NCBI RefSeq assembly: GCF_008365295.1
Contig: NZ_CP043505.1
Span: 1,798,001 to 1,862,000 of the forward strand
Origin: Agromyces intestinalis
Lineage (GTDB): Bacteria > Actinomycetota > Actinomycetes > Actinomycetales > Microbacteriaceae
Direction of reading: 5' to 3'
DNA: 64,000 nt
Every line of letters begins with the position of its first letter. The first letter of the stretch is position 1. The notes under the pieces were generated by a model that saw only the letters and a list, made by a program, of their open reading frames with translations, had not been told where the DNA came from and made no database searches. A program made the position numbers and the translations under genes. Positions 45,121 through 53,850 of this stretch are shown here, one piece after another.

Positions 45121-46061
45121 TCGCCGTCACCTCGACCACGTTCGGAGCAACGGGCCTTATCGTCAGCTCCATCACATGCGGCGCGGCGGGCTGGCAGCGC
45201 CGTGATGACGGCAGCGGCAGCAGCGAAGCCGAGAGCGCCGACCTCGCCTCCGCGCTGGTGTCGAGTCCGATCACGATGGTGGACACTTCGAACAACTACG
45301 GGTTCGGGCAGAGCGAACGCCGGGTCGGCGCCGCCCGTGCGACGGTCGACGGCTTCGGTGCCGTCCTCGTGCAGACGAAGGCGGATCGCGGCTACGGCAC
45401 CAACGACTTCTCACGTGCGCGCATGTTCGCCTCGCTCGACGAGAGCCGCGAACGGCTGGGCCTCGATGTGCTGCCGATGGTGTACTTGCACGACCCCGAG
45501 AACACGACGTGGGAGATCGCCACCGCGGCCGACGGCCCGGTCGCTGCGCTCGTCGAGGCTCGCGAGCGCGGCATCATCAGCCATCTGGGCATCTCGGGAG
45601 GGCCGGCCGACCTGCTCGAGCGGTTCGTCCGAACGGGCCACTTCGAGGCGCTCATCACCCACAACCGCTTCACGCTGGTCGACAGGTCGGCCGATCACCT
45701 GCTCTCGGTCGCCCGCGAGAACGGGCTCGGGGTGATGAATGCGGCGCCGTACGGCGGGGGTCTGCTCACGGCCTGGCCGCCGCCGCGCACCCGGTACGCA
45801 TACGACGAAGCCCCGGCCGCGCTACTGGCGTCGGTCGAGCAGATCGCCGGCCTGGCCACCGAGTTCGACGTGCCGCTCGCCGCGCTTGCGCTGCACTGGT
45901 CACTCCGCGACGTGCGCATCGACTCGACCATCGTGGGCATGGACCGGGTCGCGGACCTGCAGCGCACCATCGCGCTCACCGAGATCGACATCCCGGATGC
46001 CGCGTGGGAGGCGCTCGACGGCATCGAACTCGACCGGAGCACCTGGCAGGATGCGATGTGA
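45117..46061 (+). CDS. Aldo/keto reductase, aldose dehydrogenase type
   Basis: A 314-residue TIM-barrel oxidoreductase. The aldo/keto reductase tetrad is partly visible: Asp/Tyr in MVDTSNNYGFGQSERRVG, lysine in VLVQTKADRG and histidine in MVYLHDPE. The pattern resembles the D-threo-aldose/L-fucose dehydrogenase subgroup, which oxidises sugars to lactones with NAD(P). As last gene of the ThuA-ABC operon it would be the first intracellular step after import. Assignment to a specific sugar is inference and weak. Confidence 0.9.
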   Translation: MIAVTSTTFGATGLIVSSITCGAAGWQRRDDGSGSSEAESADLASALVSSPITMVDTSNNYGFGQSERRVGAARATVDGFGAVLVQTKADRGYGTNDFSRARMFASLDESRERLGLDVLPMVYLHDPENTTWEIATAADGPVAALVEARERGIISHLGISGGPADLLERFVRTGHFEALITHNRFTLVDRSADHLLSVARENGLGVMNAAPYGGGLLTAWPPPRTRYAYDEAPAALLASVEQIAGLATEFDVPLAALALHWSLRDVRIDSTIVGMDRVADLQRTIALTEIDIPDAAWEALDGIELDRSTWQDAM

Positions 46062-46106
46062 AGTCGCAGCGTTCGGGGCGGGGCGGCTCCCGCTAGGGTG
46101 GAGCGC

Positions 46107-47345
46107 ATGGCGGGGCGGGACGCCGAGATCATCAAGGTGGGCGGGCACGAGGTGCGCATCAGCCACCCCGACAAGGTCGTGTTCCCGCAGCCGGGCCTCA
46201 CGAAGCGGGACCTCGTCGACTACTACGTCGCGGTCGCCGACGGCGCGCTTCGCGGTGCGGGCGGCCGCCCGATGGTGCTGAAGCGGTTCGTGAAGGGCAT
46301 CGACCACGAGGCCTTCTTCCAGAAGCGAGTGCCCGAGAACCATCCCGAGTTCATCGATACGGCGACGCTGCACTACGCGCGCGGCACCTCCGCCGAGGAG
46401 GCGGTCGTGCGCGATGCAGCCGGCCTCGCGTGGGTCGTGAACCTCGGATGCCTCGACCTGAATCCGCACCCCGTGCGCGCCGAGGATCTCGACCACCCCG
46501 ACGAGTTGCGTGTCGACCTCGACCCGATGCCGGGCGTCGACTGGTCGCAGATCGTGGATGTCGCGTTCGTCGCGGCGGAGGTGCTCGACGACGTGGGGCT
46601 GGTCGGCTGGCCGAAGACGAGCGGCTCGCGCGGCCTGCACCTGAACGTGCGCATCGCGGCCGAGTGGGACTTCCGGCAGGTGCGCCTGGCCGCGGAAACC
46701 CTCGCCCGTGAGGTCGAACGCCGGGCGCCGGGACTCGCGACCGCCCGCTGGTGGAAGGAGGAGCGCGGCGAGAGCGTGTTCGTCGACTTCAACCAGAACG
46801 CGAAGGATCGCACCGTGGCATCCGCCTATTCGGTGCGGCCGCTGCCCGACGCGCGCGTGTCGACCCCGCTCGACTGGGGCGAGGTGCGCGACTCGCGGCC
46901 CGAGCGCTTCACGGTCGCGACGGTGCTCGAGCGGTTCGCCGAGCGCGGCGACCCGCACGCCGGCATCGACGAGCCCGCGTCGGTCGGTCGGCTCGACGGC
47001 CTGTTGCGACTCGCCGAAGAACTCGGGCCCGCCGAGAAGGCTCCGCGCGGCGGAGGCGGCGACGGTCGACGGCAGTCGACCATGCCGCTCATCGAGATCG
47101 CGCGCACCGAGACCAAGCCCGAGGCGATCGCCGCGCTCGAGCAGTGGAAGGCGACGCATCCGGATGCCTCGAAGCTGCTGCATCCCGCCGATGTGCTGGT
47201 CGACGGGATGCGCGGGTCGAGCTCGCTCTGGTACCGCGTGCGGGTGAACCTGCAGCATGTGCCCGAGGCTGAGCGCCCCGCGCAGGAGCCGCTGATCGCC
47301 GACTACGACCCGTGGGCCGGCCGGGAGTGGCCGGGCCGGCCGTAG
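46107..47345 (+). CDS. LigD-type polymerase/primase domain protein
   Basis: A 412-residue protein equivalent to the polymerase (PolDom) part of LigD, the bacterial NHEJ enzyme that adds nucleotides at broken DNA ends. Catalytic acidic residues lie in LRVDLDPMPG, and the nucleotide-binding SGSRGLHLNVRI block and VFVDFNQNAKDRTVASAYSVR (in part) are clear. There is no ligase or phosphoesterase domain, and no Ku gene nearby, so it may act with a separate LigD or in another repair route. The last 110 residues after the polymerase core are unusual, charged and not recognised. ATG 46107 follows GGAG. Confidence 0.9.
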   Translation: MAGRDAEIIKVGGHEVRISHPDKVVFPQPGLTKRDLVDYYVAVADGALRGAGGRPMVLKRFVKGIDHEAFFQKRVPENHPEFIDTATLHYARGTSAEEAVVRDAAGLAWVVNLGCLDLNPHPVRAEDLDHPDELRVDLDPMPGVDWSQIVDVAFVAAEVLDDVGLVGWPKTSGSRGLHLNVRIAAEWDFRQVRLAAETLAREVERRAPGLATARWWKEERGESVFVDFNQNAKDRTVASAYSVRPLPDARVSTPLDWGEVRDSRPERFTVATVLERFAERGDPHAGIDEPASVGRLDGLLRLAEELGPAEKAPRGGGGDGRRQSTMPLIEIARTETKPEAIAALEQWKATHPDASKLLHPADVLVDGMRGSSSLWYRVRVNLQHVPEAERPAQEPLIADYDPWAGREWPGRP

Positions 47346-47405
47346 CCCGCCGGTCGACCGCCTGCGCGACGGGCCCGCAGACGGGTGCGCGCACGGACCG
47401 ACGCC

Positions 47406-47435
47406 GGATGCCCCGGGCCGCAGCCCGGGGCATCC
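47406..47435. terminator. Terminator hairpin after GH3, repeat copy 1
   Basis: Perfect 13-base stem GGATGCCCCGGGC with CGCA loop, six bases past the GH3 stop and facing the convergent LigD gene. It is part of a 41-base stretch (47406-47446) repeated at 52568-52608 with one difference. Confidence 0.75.
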
Positions 47436-47441
47436 GTCTGT

Positions 47442-50400
47442 TCAGCGGCGGCGGCGCGCGACCGCGGGCATCAGGATCGCGCCGGCCGCGACGAGTGCGA
47501 TTCCGAGCAGGACCGTCAGCCAGATCTCGACGCCGGTCATCGCGACCGAACCCGAGCCGGCTGCGCTCGAACCGCCGGTGCCGGCTCCGCCGCCCGTTCC
47601 GCCGTCGCCCGGTCCGCCGGGCGCGTCATCGCTCAGCAGGGTGAAGGTGGCCGACGCGATCTGCGCGGATCCCTCGAGCTGCACGGTGTGCGTGCCGGGA
47701 TCGAGACCCTCGGGAACGGTGAACGTGATCGAGCCGATGCCGGCCTCGGTCGCGTCGACCGTGCCCAGGTCGACGGGGTCGCTGAAGAGGGTGCCGACGA
47801 GGGTCTCGTCGGCCACGAACCCGGTCGCTGAGAACGTCAGCTCGTCGCCGACCCGCGCCGTCGATGCGCTCAGCGTGCCGGCGACCTGCGCCTTGCCGGG
47901 GTCGGTCGGGTCGGTCGAGTCGATCTCGATCCCGAGCACCGAGGCCAGCAGCCGCACCGCTTCGACCGGGTCGCCGTTCAGCAGGGCGACCTCGGCGTCC
48001 GCGGTGCGGGCGGCCAGGTCGGGCAGGTCGGCCGCGGTGCCGCCCGCGATCGCGTGCTGCGCGAGGTCGCGCGCCACGGAGACCAGCAGGTCGGCGTGGG
48101 CGAGCGTTCCGCGCTCGGTGCCGGGCAGCGTGGCCGCGGCGGCGGCGAGCAGGTCGAGCGCATGCTGCACGTCGTCGGCGTCGGGCGAGACCGTGCCGTC
48201 GACCGCCCACACGTCGGCGTCGCGCAGGGCGGCGACGGCGCCGGCCGCCTCCGCGGCAGGGGCGCCGAGCGCGTCGAGGGCGTCGGCCACCCACGCCACC
48301 CGGTCGGCCGGCACGTCGGTGCGCTCGCCCCAGCCGAACGCGAACAGCGGCTCGTACTCGTCGTCGCCGACGTTGATCGGCACCTGCGCGGCCGAGGCCG
48401 GCCACGTGATCGGCAGGCGACCGGTGAACGGCACGTCGCCGAACAGCACGTCGGCCACGCCGGCGCCCTCGCTGCCGGGCAGGAACGACGAGACGAGCGC
48501 GTTCATCTCGCCGAGCTGATCGGTCACGAGCTGTGTGCGACCGGCGACCACGAGCACGACGCAGTCCATCGCACTGCAGACCCGGTCGATCGCCTGCCGG
48601 TCGGCGGCCTTCAGGTCGAGGCCCTTGCCGTTGTTGCCGACGTCGCCCTGACCCTCGGCGTACGGGGTCTCGCCGACCACGACGATGCCCGCATCGAAGC
48701 CGTCGGTGGGGGCCGAGGCATCCGTCGACACGGTGACCGACGCACCCGGCGCGACCTGCCGGATGCCCTCGAGGATCGACGTGCCGGCCGTCGTGTCGCC
48801 CGAGCCGCCCTGCCACGAGATCGTCCAGCCGCCCATCTGGTTGCCGAGGTCGTCGGCGTTCGAGCCGGCCACGTAGTAGGAGCCCGACTTCGGCAGCGGC
48901 AGCACGCCGTCGTTCTTCAGCAGCACCTGCGACTCGGCCGCAGCCTGCCGCGCGATCGCGCGGTGCGCGTCGCCGCCGAACTCGCCCTGCCGGCTGCGGT
49001 CGGTGAACGGCTGCTCGAACAGGCCGAGTTCGAACTTCTGCGTCAGGATGCGGCGCACCGCGTCATCCACCCTCGTCGGTTCGATCGCGCCCGACGCGAC
49101 CCCCTGCTCGATCGCCGAGATGAAGGCCGCGAAGTTGTACGGGGCCATCGCCATGTCGAGGCCCGCGTTCACCGAGCGCACCGCCTTGTCGGCGTAGCTG
49201 CCGCCCGGCAGCTTGTCGATGCCCTCCCAGTCGCTGATGAGGAACCCGGTGAATCCGAGCTCGCCCTTCAGCACCTCGGTGTTCAGCAGTTCGTGCTCGT
49301 GCATGCGCACGGGCCCGTCGCCGAGGTCGACCGCCGAGTACGACGGCATGATCGAGCCGACGCCCGCCGCGATCGACGGCAGGTACGGGTCGACGTGCAG
49401 GCGCACGAAGTCGGCGAGCGAGTCGGCCGACGTGATGCCCTGGTCGATCGGGTAGCCGCTGCCGACCTTGGTCGGGTCGTACGCCGTGCCGCCGTCGCCC
49501 ACCCAGTGCTTCGCGGTGGCGAGCAGCGTGTCGGCGGCCGACTTGTCGGCCGGGTCGGCGCCCTGCAGGCCGACCGTCACGGCCTCGGCGTAGGCCCGCA
49601 CGAGCGCCGGGTCTTCGCCGAACGACTCGTAGCTGCGACCCCAGCGCTCGTCGCGCGTCACGCAGAGGCAGGGGGCGAAGGTCCAGTTGGGGCCGGTCGC
49701 CTTGGTCTCGATCGCGGTGGCCCGCCCGATCGCCTCGACGAGGTCGGCGTCGTGCGTGGCGCCGAGGCCCGTGTTGTGCGGGAAGATCGTCGCGTCGAGC
49801 ACGTTGCTGTGCCCGTGCACGGCGTCGACGCCGTACAGCAGCGGGATCTGCAGCGCGGTCGAGCGCGCCTGCCGCTGGTACCCGTCGACCATGTCGGCCC
49901 ACGCTTCGGGCGTGTTGCCGGGCGGCGTCGAGCCACCGCCCGAGAGCACCGATCCGAGCGCGAGGTCGGCGATCTGCGCGGGGCTCTGCAGGCCGAGACG
50001 TTCGGCCTGCGCCATCTGCCCCGCCTTCTCCGCGACGCTCATGCGGCCGAGCAGATCCTCGACCCGCTCGGCGACGGGCAGTGAGGCGTCGAGGTACGGC
50101 AGGTCGTGCGCGTTGATCACGATCTTCACCGAGTCGGGCAGGCGAGCGCCGTCGCCGTCGAGCACGACCGGGATGACCCGGGCTTCGTCCGGTCCGTCGA
50201 CCGCGGAGGTCTGCACGGTGAACGACTGGGTCGATCCCGATTCGGCGCCTGCCGGGAAGGTCAGCTCCCCCGCGAAGGCGGCGAAGTGGGTGCCGGCCTC
50301 GGCCGTGCCGTCGCCGTTCGCGTACGACACGGTGACAGGCAGGTCGAGCGGGTCGCCGCTCGCGGTGGTGACCGCGAGCGTCACCTCGGCGGTGTCGCCG

Positions 50401-52445
50401 CCGTCGACGAGCACGACGTCGGGTCGCGCCGTGACGGTCGCGTTCGCGGCCGACGCGGGCGTGCCGTAGACCTGCACGTCGTCGATGGCGTACCGCGTGT
50501 CGTCGGTGCCCTTCGGGAAGTGCAGCGCGAACCCCCACGCGGCGGTGAGGTCGAGCGTGCCGTTCTTCGTCTCGGCGCTGCCGGGCTGGTTGCCGCCGAG
50601 CGTGAACGCCGAGAACGGCAGTTCGACGAGCTTCCAGCGGCTGGTCGAGCTGCCCCAGTTGTCTTTGAAGGTCGCGGCCCAGAGCTCGGCGTGCTCGCCG
50701 TCGGGCCCGCCGTCCTTCAGTTCGACCTGCACGTCGCCGCCGGCGGTCGGCGAGGCCGGGTTGGTCGGCTGCGACGCGTACCACCAGAGTCGGATGCCTC
50801 GGAATCCGCTCCAGTCCTGCGGCGAATCGAGGTTGTCGGTGATGCCGCCCCACTGTCCGGCAGGCACGCGGTAGCTGCCCGTCAGCACGTGGTTGTCCGT
50901 GACATCCGCGCGTTCCTGCTCGCCGACGCCGACGGTGACCTCGCCGCCCGGAGCGACCCAGCTGAAGATGCCCGACGGCCCCGACCCCACCGGAACCTCG
51001 CCCTCGAAGTCGTCGATCATGATCGCCCGCTCGAAGATCGCGACGTCGTCGAACGACCAGGTGCCCGAGCCGAGGCCCGTGAGCGTGACCGCGTACCCGT
51101 TCGACGCCGACGGCAGGAAGCGGTCGGGCGCGCCCGGGTTGCCTTTCAGGCGCAGGTCGTCGAACAGCACCGACACCAGCCGCCAGCCGGCCGTGTCGTC
51201 GACGACGGTGCGGTCGAACAGCTTGCCCTCGCTCTTCAGCTCGAAGTTCAGCGCCTTGCCGGTGCCCTTGCCGAGGAACCAGAACCGGAATCCGTCGGCG
51301 TGCGACCAGTCCGCCGCCGGGGTGTCGTTCGTGAACCCGAACCAGTCGGAGGCGACCGGGGTGCCGGCCACCGTCGCGGTGAACACGTGGTTGCCGGGAG
51401 CCGAGCCGGGCACCGTGTCATCCGTCGCGGTGCCGAGCTGCGGCGTCACCGGGCCGGTGCTGCCCCACGCGAACCAGCCGGCGGGCACGCCCGCCTCGAA
51501 GTCGGCGAGCACGTCGACCGCGCCCGCGTTGGGCGCCTCGCCGCTCGGGCGCAGCGTGACGGTCACCTGCGACCGCGACCCGAGCACGAGCCCGTCGCTC
51601 GGATCGCTCAGCGTGAGCACGAAGGTGCGCGACGGTGCCAGGGCGCCGTGCCCGACGGTCGCGACGCTCACCGTCTTGGTGGTCTCGCCCTCGGCGAAGG
51701 TCAGCGTCTCGTCGAGGGCGGTGTAGTCGTCGCCCGCCACGGCGGTGCCGCCGCCGCTCGTGACCCGCACGGTCTGCGCGCCGGTCGCCGCGTTGGTGAG
51801 GTTCACGGCGACTTCGACCGTGTCGCCCGCATCGACGCCGATCGACGTGCGATCGAACGCGACCGCCGGCGACGGCAGCGAGCCGAACACGCCGAAGGAG
51901 AAGAGCGAGTACCCATACCAGTGCAGCTGTGCGGGATCCCACGTGAAGGAGGTGCGCTGCAGCATGTCGAGGCGCACGTAGCGGGCCTGCACGGGTTCGT
52001 CGAGCACGATCGACTCGTCGCCGCCGCTGCCGGCGGTCTCGGTGTGCACGGTCGTCCAGCTCGCGGGGTCGGACGGGTCGGCGGTCGCGACACGCAGTTC
52101 GTACCCTGCGGCGAACGCGGCCTCCCATGCGAGGTCGATCCGGGTCACGGTCGCGACGGCGCCGAGGTCGGACTGCAGCCAGGCGGTGAACTCGGTGTCG
52201 GCGTCGGGCCCGTTGCCGCTCGCCCAGCGCGTCGTCGGATCGCCGTCGATCGCGTTCGATGCGGGGAACGAGCCGTCGCCGTCGTCCTGGGCCGCCGATG
52301 CGGTGATCGTGCCGAGCTGGGCGAGGTCGGCGTCGGCTGCGGCGGCCGGCGCGCTCGCGATCAGGCCGGATGCGACGACGCCGAGTGCAGCGAGCGCGGC
52401 CGCCAGTCGGCGGTGAGGGCGGGCGGGCCGAATGTCTCGAGGCAC
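47442..52445 (-). CDS. Giant surface GH3 beta-glycosidase with accessory domains
   Basis: A 1667-residue exported GH3 enzyme. Order: signal peptide (1-38); F5/8 type C domain (about 45-185, AIDGDPTTRWASG); Calx-beta (about 195-305); two CBM11-like domains (about 310-475 and 480-665, MIDDFEGEVPVGSG); second Calx-beta; GH3 N-domain (about 800-1100) with nucleophile Asp1072 in LISDWEG; GH3 C-domain; a helical module (about 1345-1500); Ig-like domain; Gly/Ser linker; VAMTG, a membrane helix and RRRR. The tail resembles a degenerate LAxTG sorting signal. It probably releases glucose or xylose from beta-glucans or xylan at the cell surface. GTG 52443-52445 with AAGGAG upstream. Confidence 0.92.
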   Translation of the reverse strand: MPRDIRPARPHRRLAAALAALGVVASGLIASAPAAAADADLAQLGTITASAAQDDGDGSFPASNAIDGDPTTRWASGNGPDADTEFTAWLQSDLGAVATVTRIDLAWEAAFAAGYELRVATADPSDPASWTTVHTETAGSGGDESIVLDEPVQARYVRLDMLQRTSFTWDPAQLHWYGYSLFSFGVFGSLPSPAVAFDRTSIGVDAGDTVEVAVNLTNAATGAQTVRVTSGGGTAVAGDDYTALDETLTFAEGETTKTVSVATVGHGALAPSRTFVLTLSDPSDGLVLGSRSQVTVTLRPSGEAPNAGAVDVLADFEAGVPAGWFAWGSTGPVTPQLGTATDDTVPGSAPGNHVFTATVAGTPVASDWFGFTNDTPAADWSHADGFRFWFLGKGTGKALNFELKSEGKLFDRTVVDDTAGWRLVSVLFDDLRLKGNPGAPDRFLPSASNGYAVTLTGLGSGTWSFDDVAIFERAIMIDDFEGEVPVGSGPSGIFSWVAPGGEVTVGVGEQERADVTDNHVLTGSYRVPAGQWGGITDNLDSPQDWSGFRGIRLWWYASQPTNPASPTAGGDVQVELKDGGPDGEHAELWAATFKDNWGSSTSRWKLVELPFSAFTLGGNQPGSAETKNGTLDLTAAWGFALHFPKGTDDTRYAIDDVQVYGTPASAANATVTARPDVVLVDGGDTAEVTLAVTTASGDPLDLPVTVSYANGDGTAEAGTHFAAFAGELTFPAGAESGSTQSFTVQTSAVDGPDEARVIPVVLDGDGARLPDSVKIVINAHDLPYLDASLPVAERVEDLLGRMSVAEKAGQMAQAERLGLQSPAQIADLALGSVLSGGGSTPPGNTPEAWADMVDGYQRQARSTALQIPLLYGVDAVHGHSNVLDATIFPHNTGLGATHDADLVEAIGRATAIETKATGPNWTFAPCLCVTRDERWGRSYESFGEDPALVRAYAEAVTVGLQGADPADKSAADTLLATAKHWVGDGGTAYDPTKVGSGYPIDQGITSADSLADFVRLHVDPYLPSIAAGVGSIMPSYSAVDLGDGPVRMHEHELLNTEVLKGELGFTGFLISDWEGIDKLPGGSYADKAVRSVNAGLDMAMAPYNFAAFISAIEQGVASGAIEPTRVDDAVRRILTQKFELGLFEQPFTDRSRQGEFGGDAHRAIARQAAAESQVLLKNDGVLPLPKSGSYYVAGSNADDLGNQMGGWTISWQGGSGDTTAGTSILEGIRQVAPGASVTVSTDASAPTDGFDAGIVVVGETPYAEGQGDVGNNGKGLDLKAADRQAIDRVCSAMDCVVLVVAGRTQLVTDQLGEMNALVSSFLPGSEGAGVADVLFGDVPFTGRLPITWPASAAQVPINVGDDEYEPLFAFGWGERTDVPADRVAWVADALDALGAPAAEAAGAVAALRDADVWAVDGTVSPDADDVQHALDLLAAAAATLPGTERGTLAHADLLVSVARDLAQHAIAGGTAADLPDLAARTADAEVALLNGDPVEAVRLLASVLGIEIDSTDPTDPGKAQVAGTLSASTARVGDELTFSATGFVADETLVGTLFSDPVDLGTVDATEAGIGSITFTVPEGLDPGTHTVQLEGSAQIASATFTLLSDDAPGGPGDGGTGGGAGTGGSSAAGSGSVAMTGVEIWLTVLLGIALVAAGAILMPAVARRRR

Positions 52446-52502
52446 GTGCTACTCCTTCGTAACCGGTGCGTGCGGCGCGCGGCCGCACTGCCACGCGTCA
52501 CT

Positions 52503-52520
52503 TTACTGACATGTCAGTAA
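52503..52520. promoter_or_regulatory. Perfect palindromic operator before GH3
   Basis: TTACTGACATGTCAGTAA, a perfect 18-base palindrome about 60 bases before the GH3 start and the only AT-rich stretch there. It is of the size of TetR-type sites. The half-site (TACTGACA) loosely resembles that of the palindrome at 53816 (TACCGGACA), but the spacing differs, so the binder is not known. Confidence 0.65.
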
Positions 52521-52562
52521 CTTGCGCGAGACCTCCGGAACAGAACGATGCCTCGGGCGGAT

Positions 52563-52602
52563 CAGACGGATGCCCCGGGCCGCAGCCCGAGGCATCCGTC
52601 TG
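52563..52602. terminator. Terminator hairpin after SDR gene, repeat copy 2
   Basis: Eighteen-base arms 52563-52580 and 52585-52602 with one mismatch and a CGCA loop, 18 bases downstream of the SDR stop on the minus strand. The segment 52568-52608 repeats 47406-47446 with one base changed. Confidence 0.7.
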
Positions 52603-52620
52603 TTCAGCAAGCGCGAGGCG

Positions 52621-53706
52621 TCACGCGGCCGACCACCCGCCGTCGGACGCGAGCACGACGCCGTTGATGTTCACGCCGTCGTCGCTCAGCAGGAACGTGA
52701 TCGACGCGGCGAGCGCCTCGGCCTCGGCGGCGTCGGGCAGGATCGCCATCGCCTGGCGCACGCGCTGCGCGCCGAGCGGCGACGCGAACTTCGCCTCGAT
52801 ATTGGTGATCGTGGCGCCCGGCGCGACCGCGTTCGTGCGGATGCCCGACGGGCCGTACATGAACGCGTTCGACTTGGTGAGGCCGACGACCGCGTGCTTC
52901 GACGCCGTGTAGGCGGCACCGGCGGCCGACCCGCGCAGGGCGGCCTCGCTCGCGGTGTTCACGATCGAGCCCGTGCCGCGGGCGAGCATGGCGGGGATGA
53001 CCGCGCGCATCAGCTTCATGGTGCCGGTGACGTTGATCGCCATGACCCGCTCCCACACGGCGTCGGTGAGGTCGCCGACGGGCGTCATGTCGTCCATGAT
53101 GCCGGCGATGTTCGCCAGGCCGTCGATCTGCTCGCCGGCGGCGGCGATGATCGCGGCGATCGCCTCGTCGGAGGTGATGTCTCCCGCGATCGGCACGACC
53201 TGCGCGTCGGGCAGCTCGGCGGCGAACTCGTCGAGGCGGTCCTGGAAGATGTCGACGGCGATCACGCGGCCGCCCTCACGGGCGATGCGCGACGCGGTCG
53301 CACGGCCGATGCCGCTGCCCGCGCCGGTGACGATCACGGTCTTTCCGGCGAAGCGGCCGGGGGTCACGACCTCTTCCCACGGCTCGGCTTCGACGACGGG
53401 GGCGGATGCCTCGGTGCCGGCGTCGGCGTCATCGTCGGCGTCGCCCGCGTCGGCGGCGGCGGGCGCGGCGGGCGCACCGGCCGGCACATCGCCGGCGGCG
53501 GCGCGCGCGACGAGCTGGTCGACCATCTCCTGGCTGAACTGGCCCTTGCTGAGCTTGATGAGGCGCTTCAGCGCGAGACGGCTGACGGGCTTCAGCACAT
53601 CGGGGTCCTGCCCGGACTGGGCGAGCAGCTCGCGGATGATCGGTCCGCCGACGGGGTCGGCGAGCCAGGTCTTGATCGACGAGTCGCCGGTGAGCTGGGT
53701 GCTCAT
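52621..53706 (-). CDS. SDR family oxidoreductase with N-terminal helical extension
   Basis: A 361-residue protein. Residues about 5-70 form a helical module (IKTWLADPVGGPIIRELLAQ, LKRLIKLSKGQFSQEMVDQL), then an alanine/aspartate-rich linker of about 35 residues, then a classical short-chain dehydrogenase: VTGAGSGIGRA, NIAGIM (in place of NAG), serine in NTASEAALRG and YTASK. The dehydrogenase part is of full length, so the extension is an addition. I do not recognise its function. Start ATG 53704-53706 has AAGGAA upstream. Divergent from a TetR gene with two GGACA/TGTCC palindromes between them. Confidence 0.92.
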   Translation of the reverse strand: MSTQLTGDSSIKTWLADPVGGPIIRELLAQSGQDPDVLKPVSRLALKRLIKLSKGQFSQEMVDQLVARAAAGDVPAGAPAAPAAADAGDADDDADAGTEASAPVVEAEPWEEVVTPGRFAGKTVIVTGAGSGIGRATASRIAREGGRVIAVDIFQDRLDEFAAELPDAQVVPIAGDITSDEAIAAIIAAAGEQIDGLANIAGIMDDMTPVGDLTDAVWERVMAINVTGTMKLMRAVIPAMLARGTGSIVNTASEAALRGSAAGAAYTASKHAVVGLTKSNAFMYGPSGIRTNAVAPGATITNIEAKFASPLGAQRVRQAMAILPDAAEAEALAASITFLLSDDGVNINGVVLASDGGWSAA

Positions 53707-53740
53707 GGGTGTTCCTTCTTTCATTCGGCCGTCTCGTGGA

Positions 53741-53757
53741 CGGACACCGGGTGTCCG
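53741..53757. promoter_or_regulatory. TetR operator candidate near SDR start
   Basis: CGGACAC-CGG-GTGTCCG, a perfect 7-3-7 palindrome 35 bases before the SDR ATG. Shares the GGACA/TGTCC core with the palindrome at 53816. Confidence 0.6.
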
Positions 53758-53815
53758 ACCGTTTTCGGGGCGACCCCGCCGGGTACCTCAGCGCCTGACT
53801 GTGGGTGCATCCCCC

Positions 53816-53837
53816 TACCGGACATCATTGTCCGGTA
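53816..53837. promoter_or_regulatory. TetR operator candidate at TetR promoter
   Basis: TACCGGACA, TCAT, TGTCCGGTA: a perfect 9-4-9 palindrome 13 bases before the TetR GTG start. Very likely autoregulatory. Confidence 0.7.
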
Positions 53838-53850
53838 GTAGTGTACCCCC

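Noticed and set aside
48054-52520. Two long plus-strand frames opposite the GH3 gene
   Set aside because: Shadows of high-GC coding sequence, composed of Arg/Asp/Val/Gly without recognisable folds.
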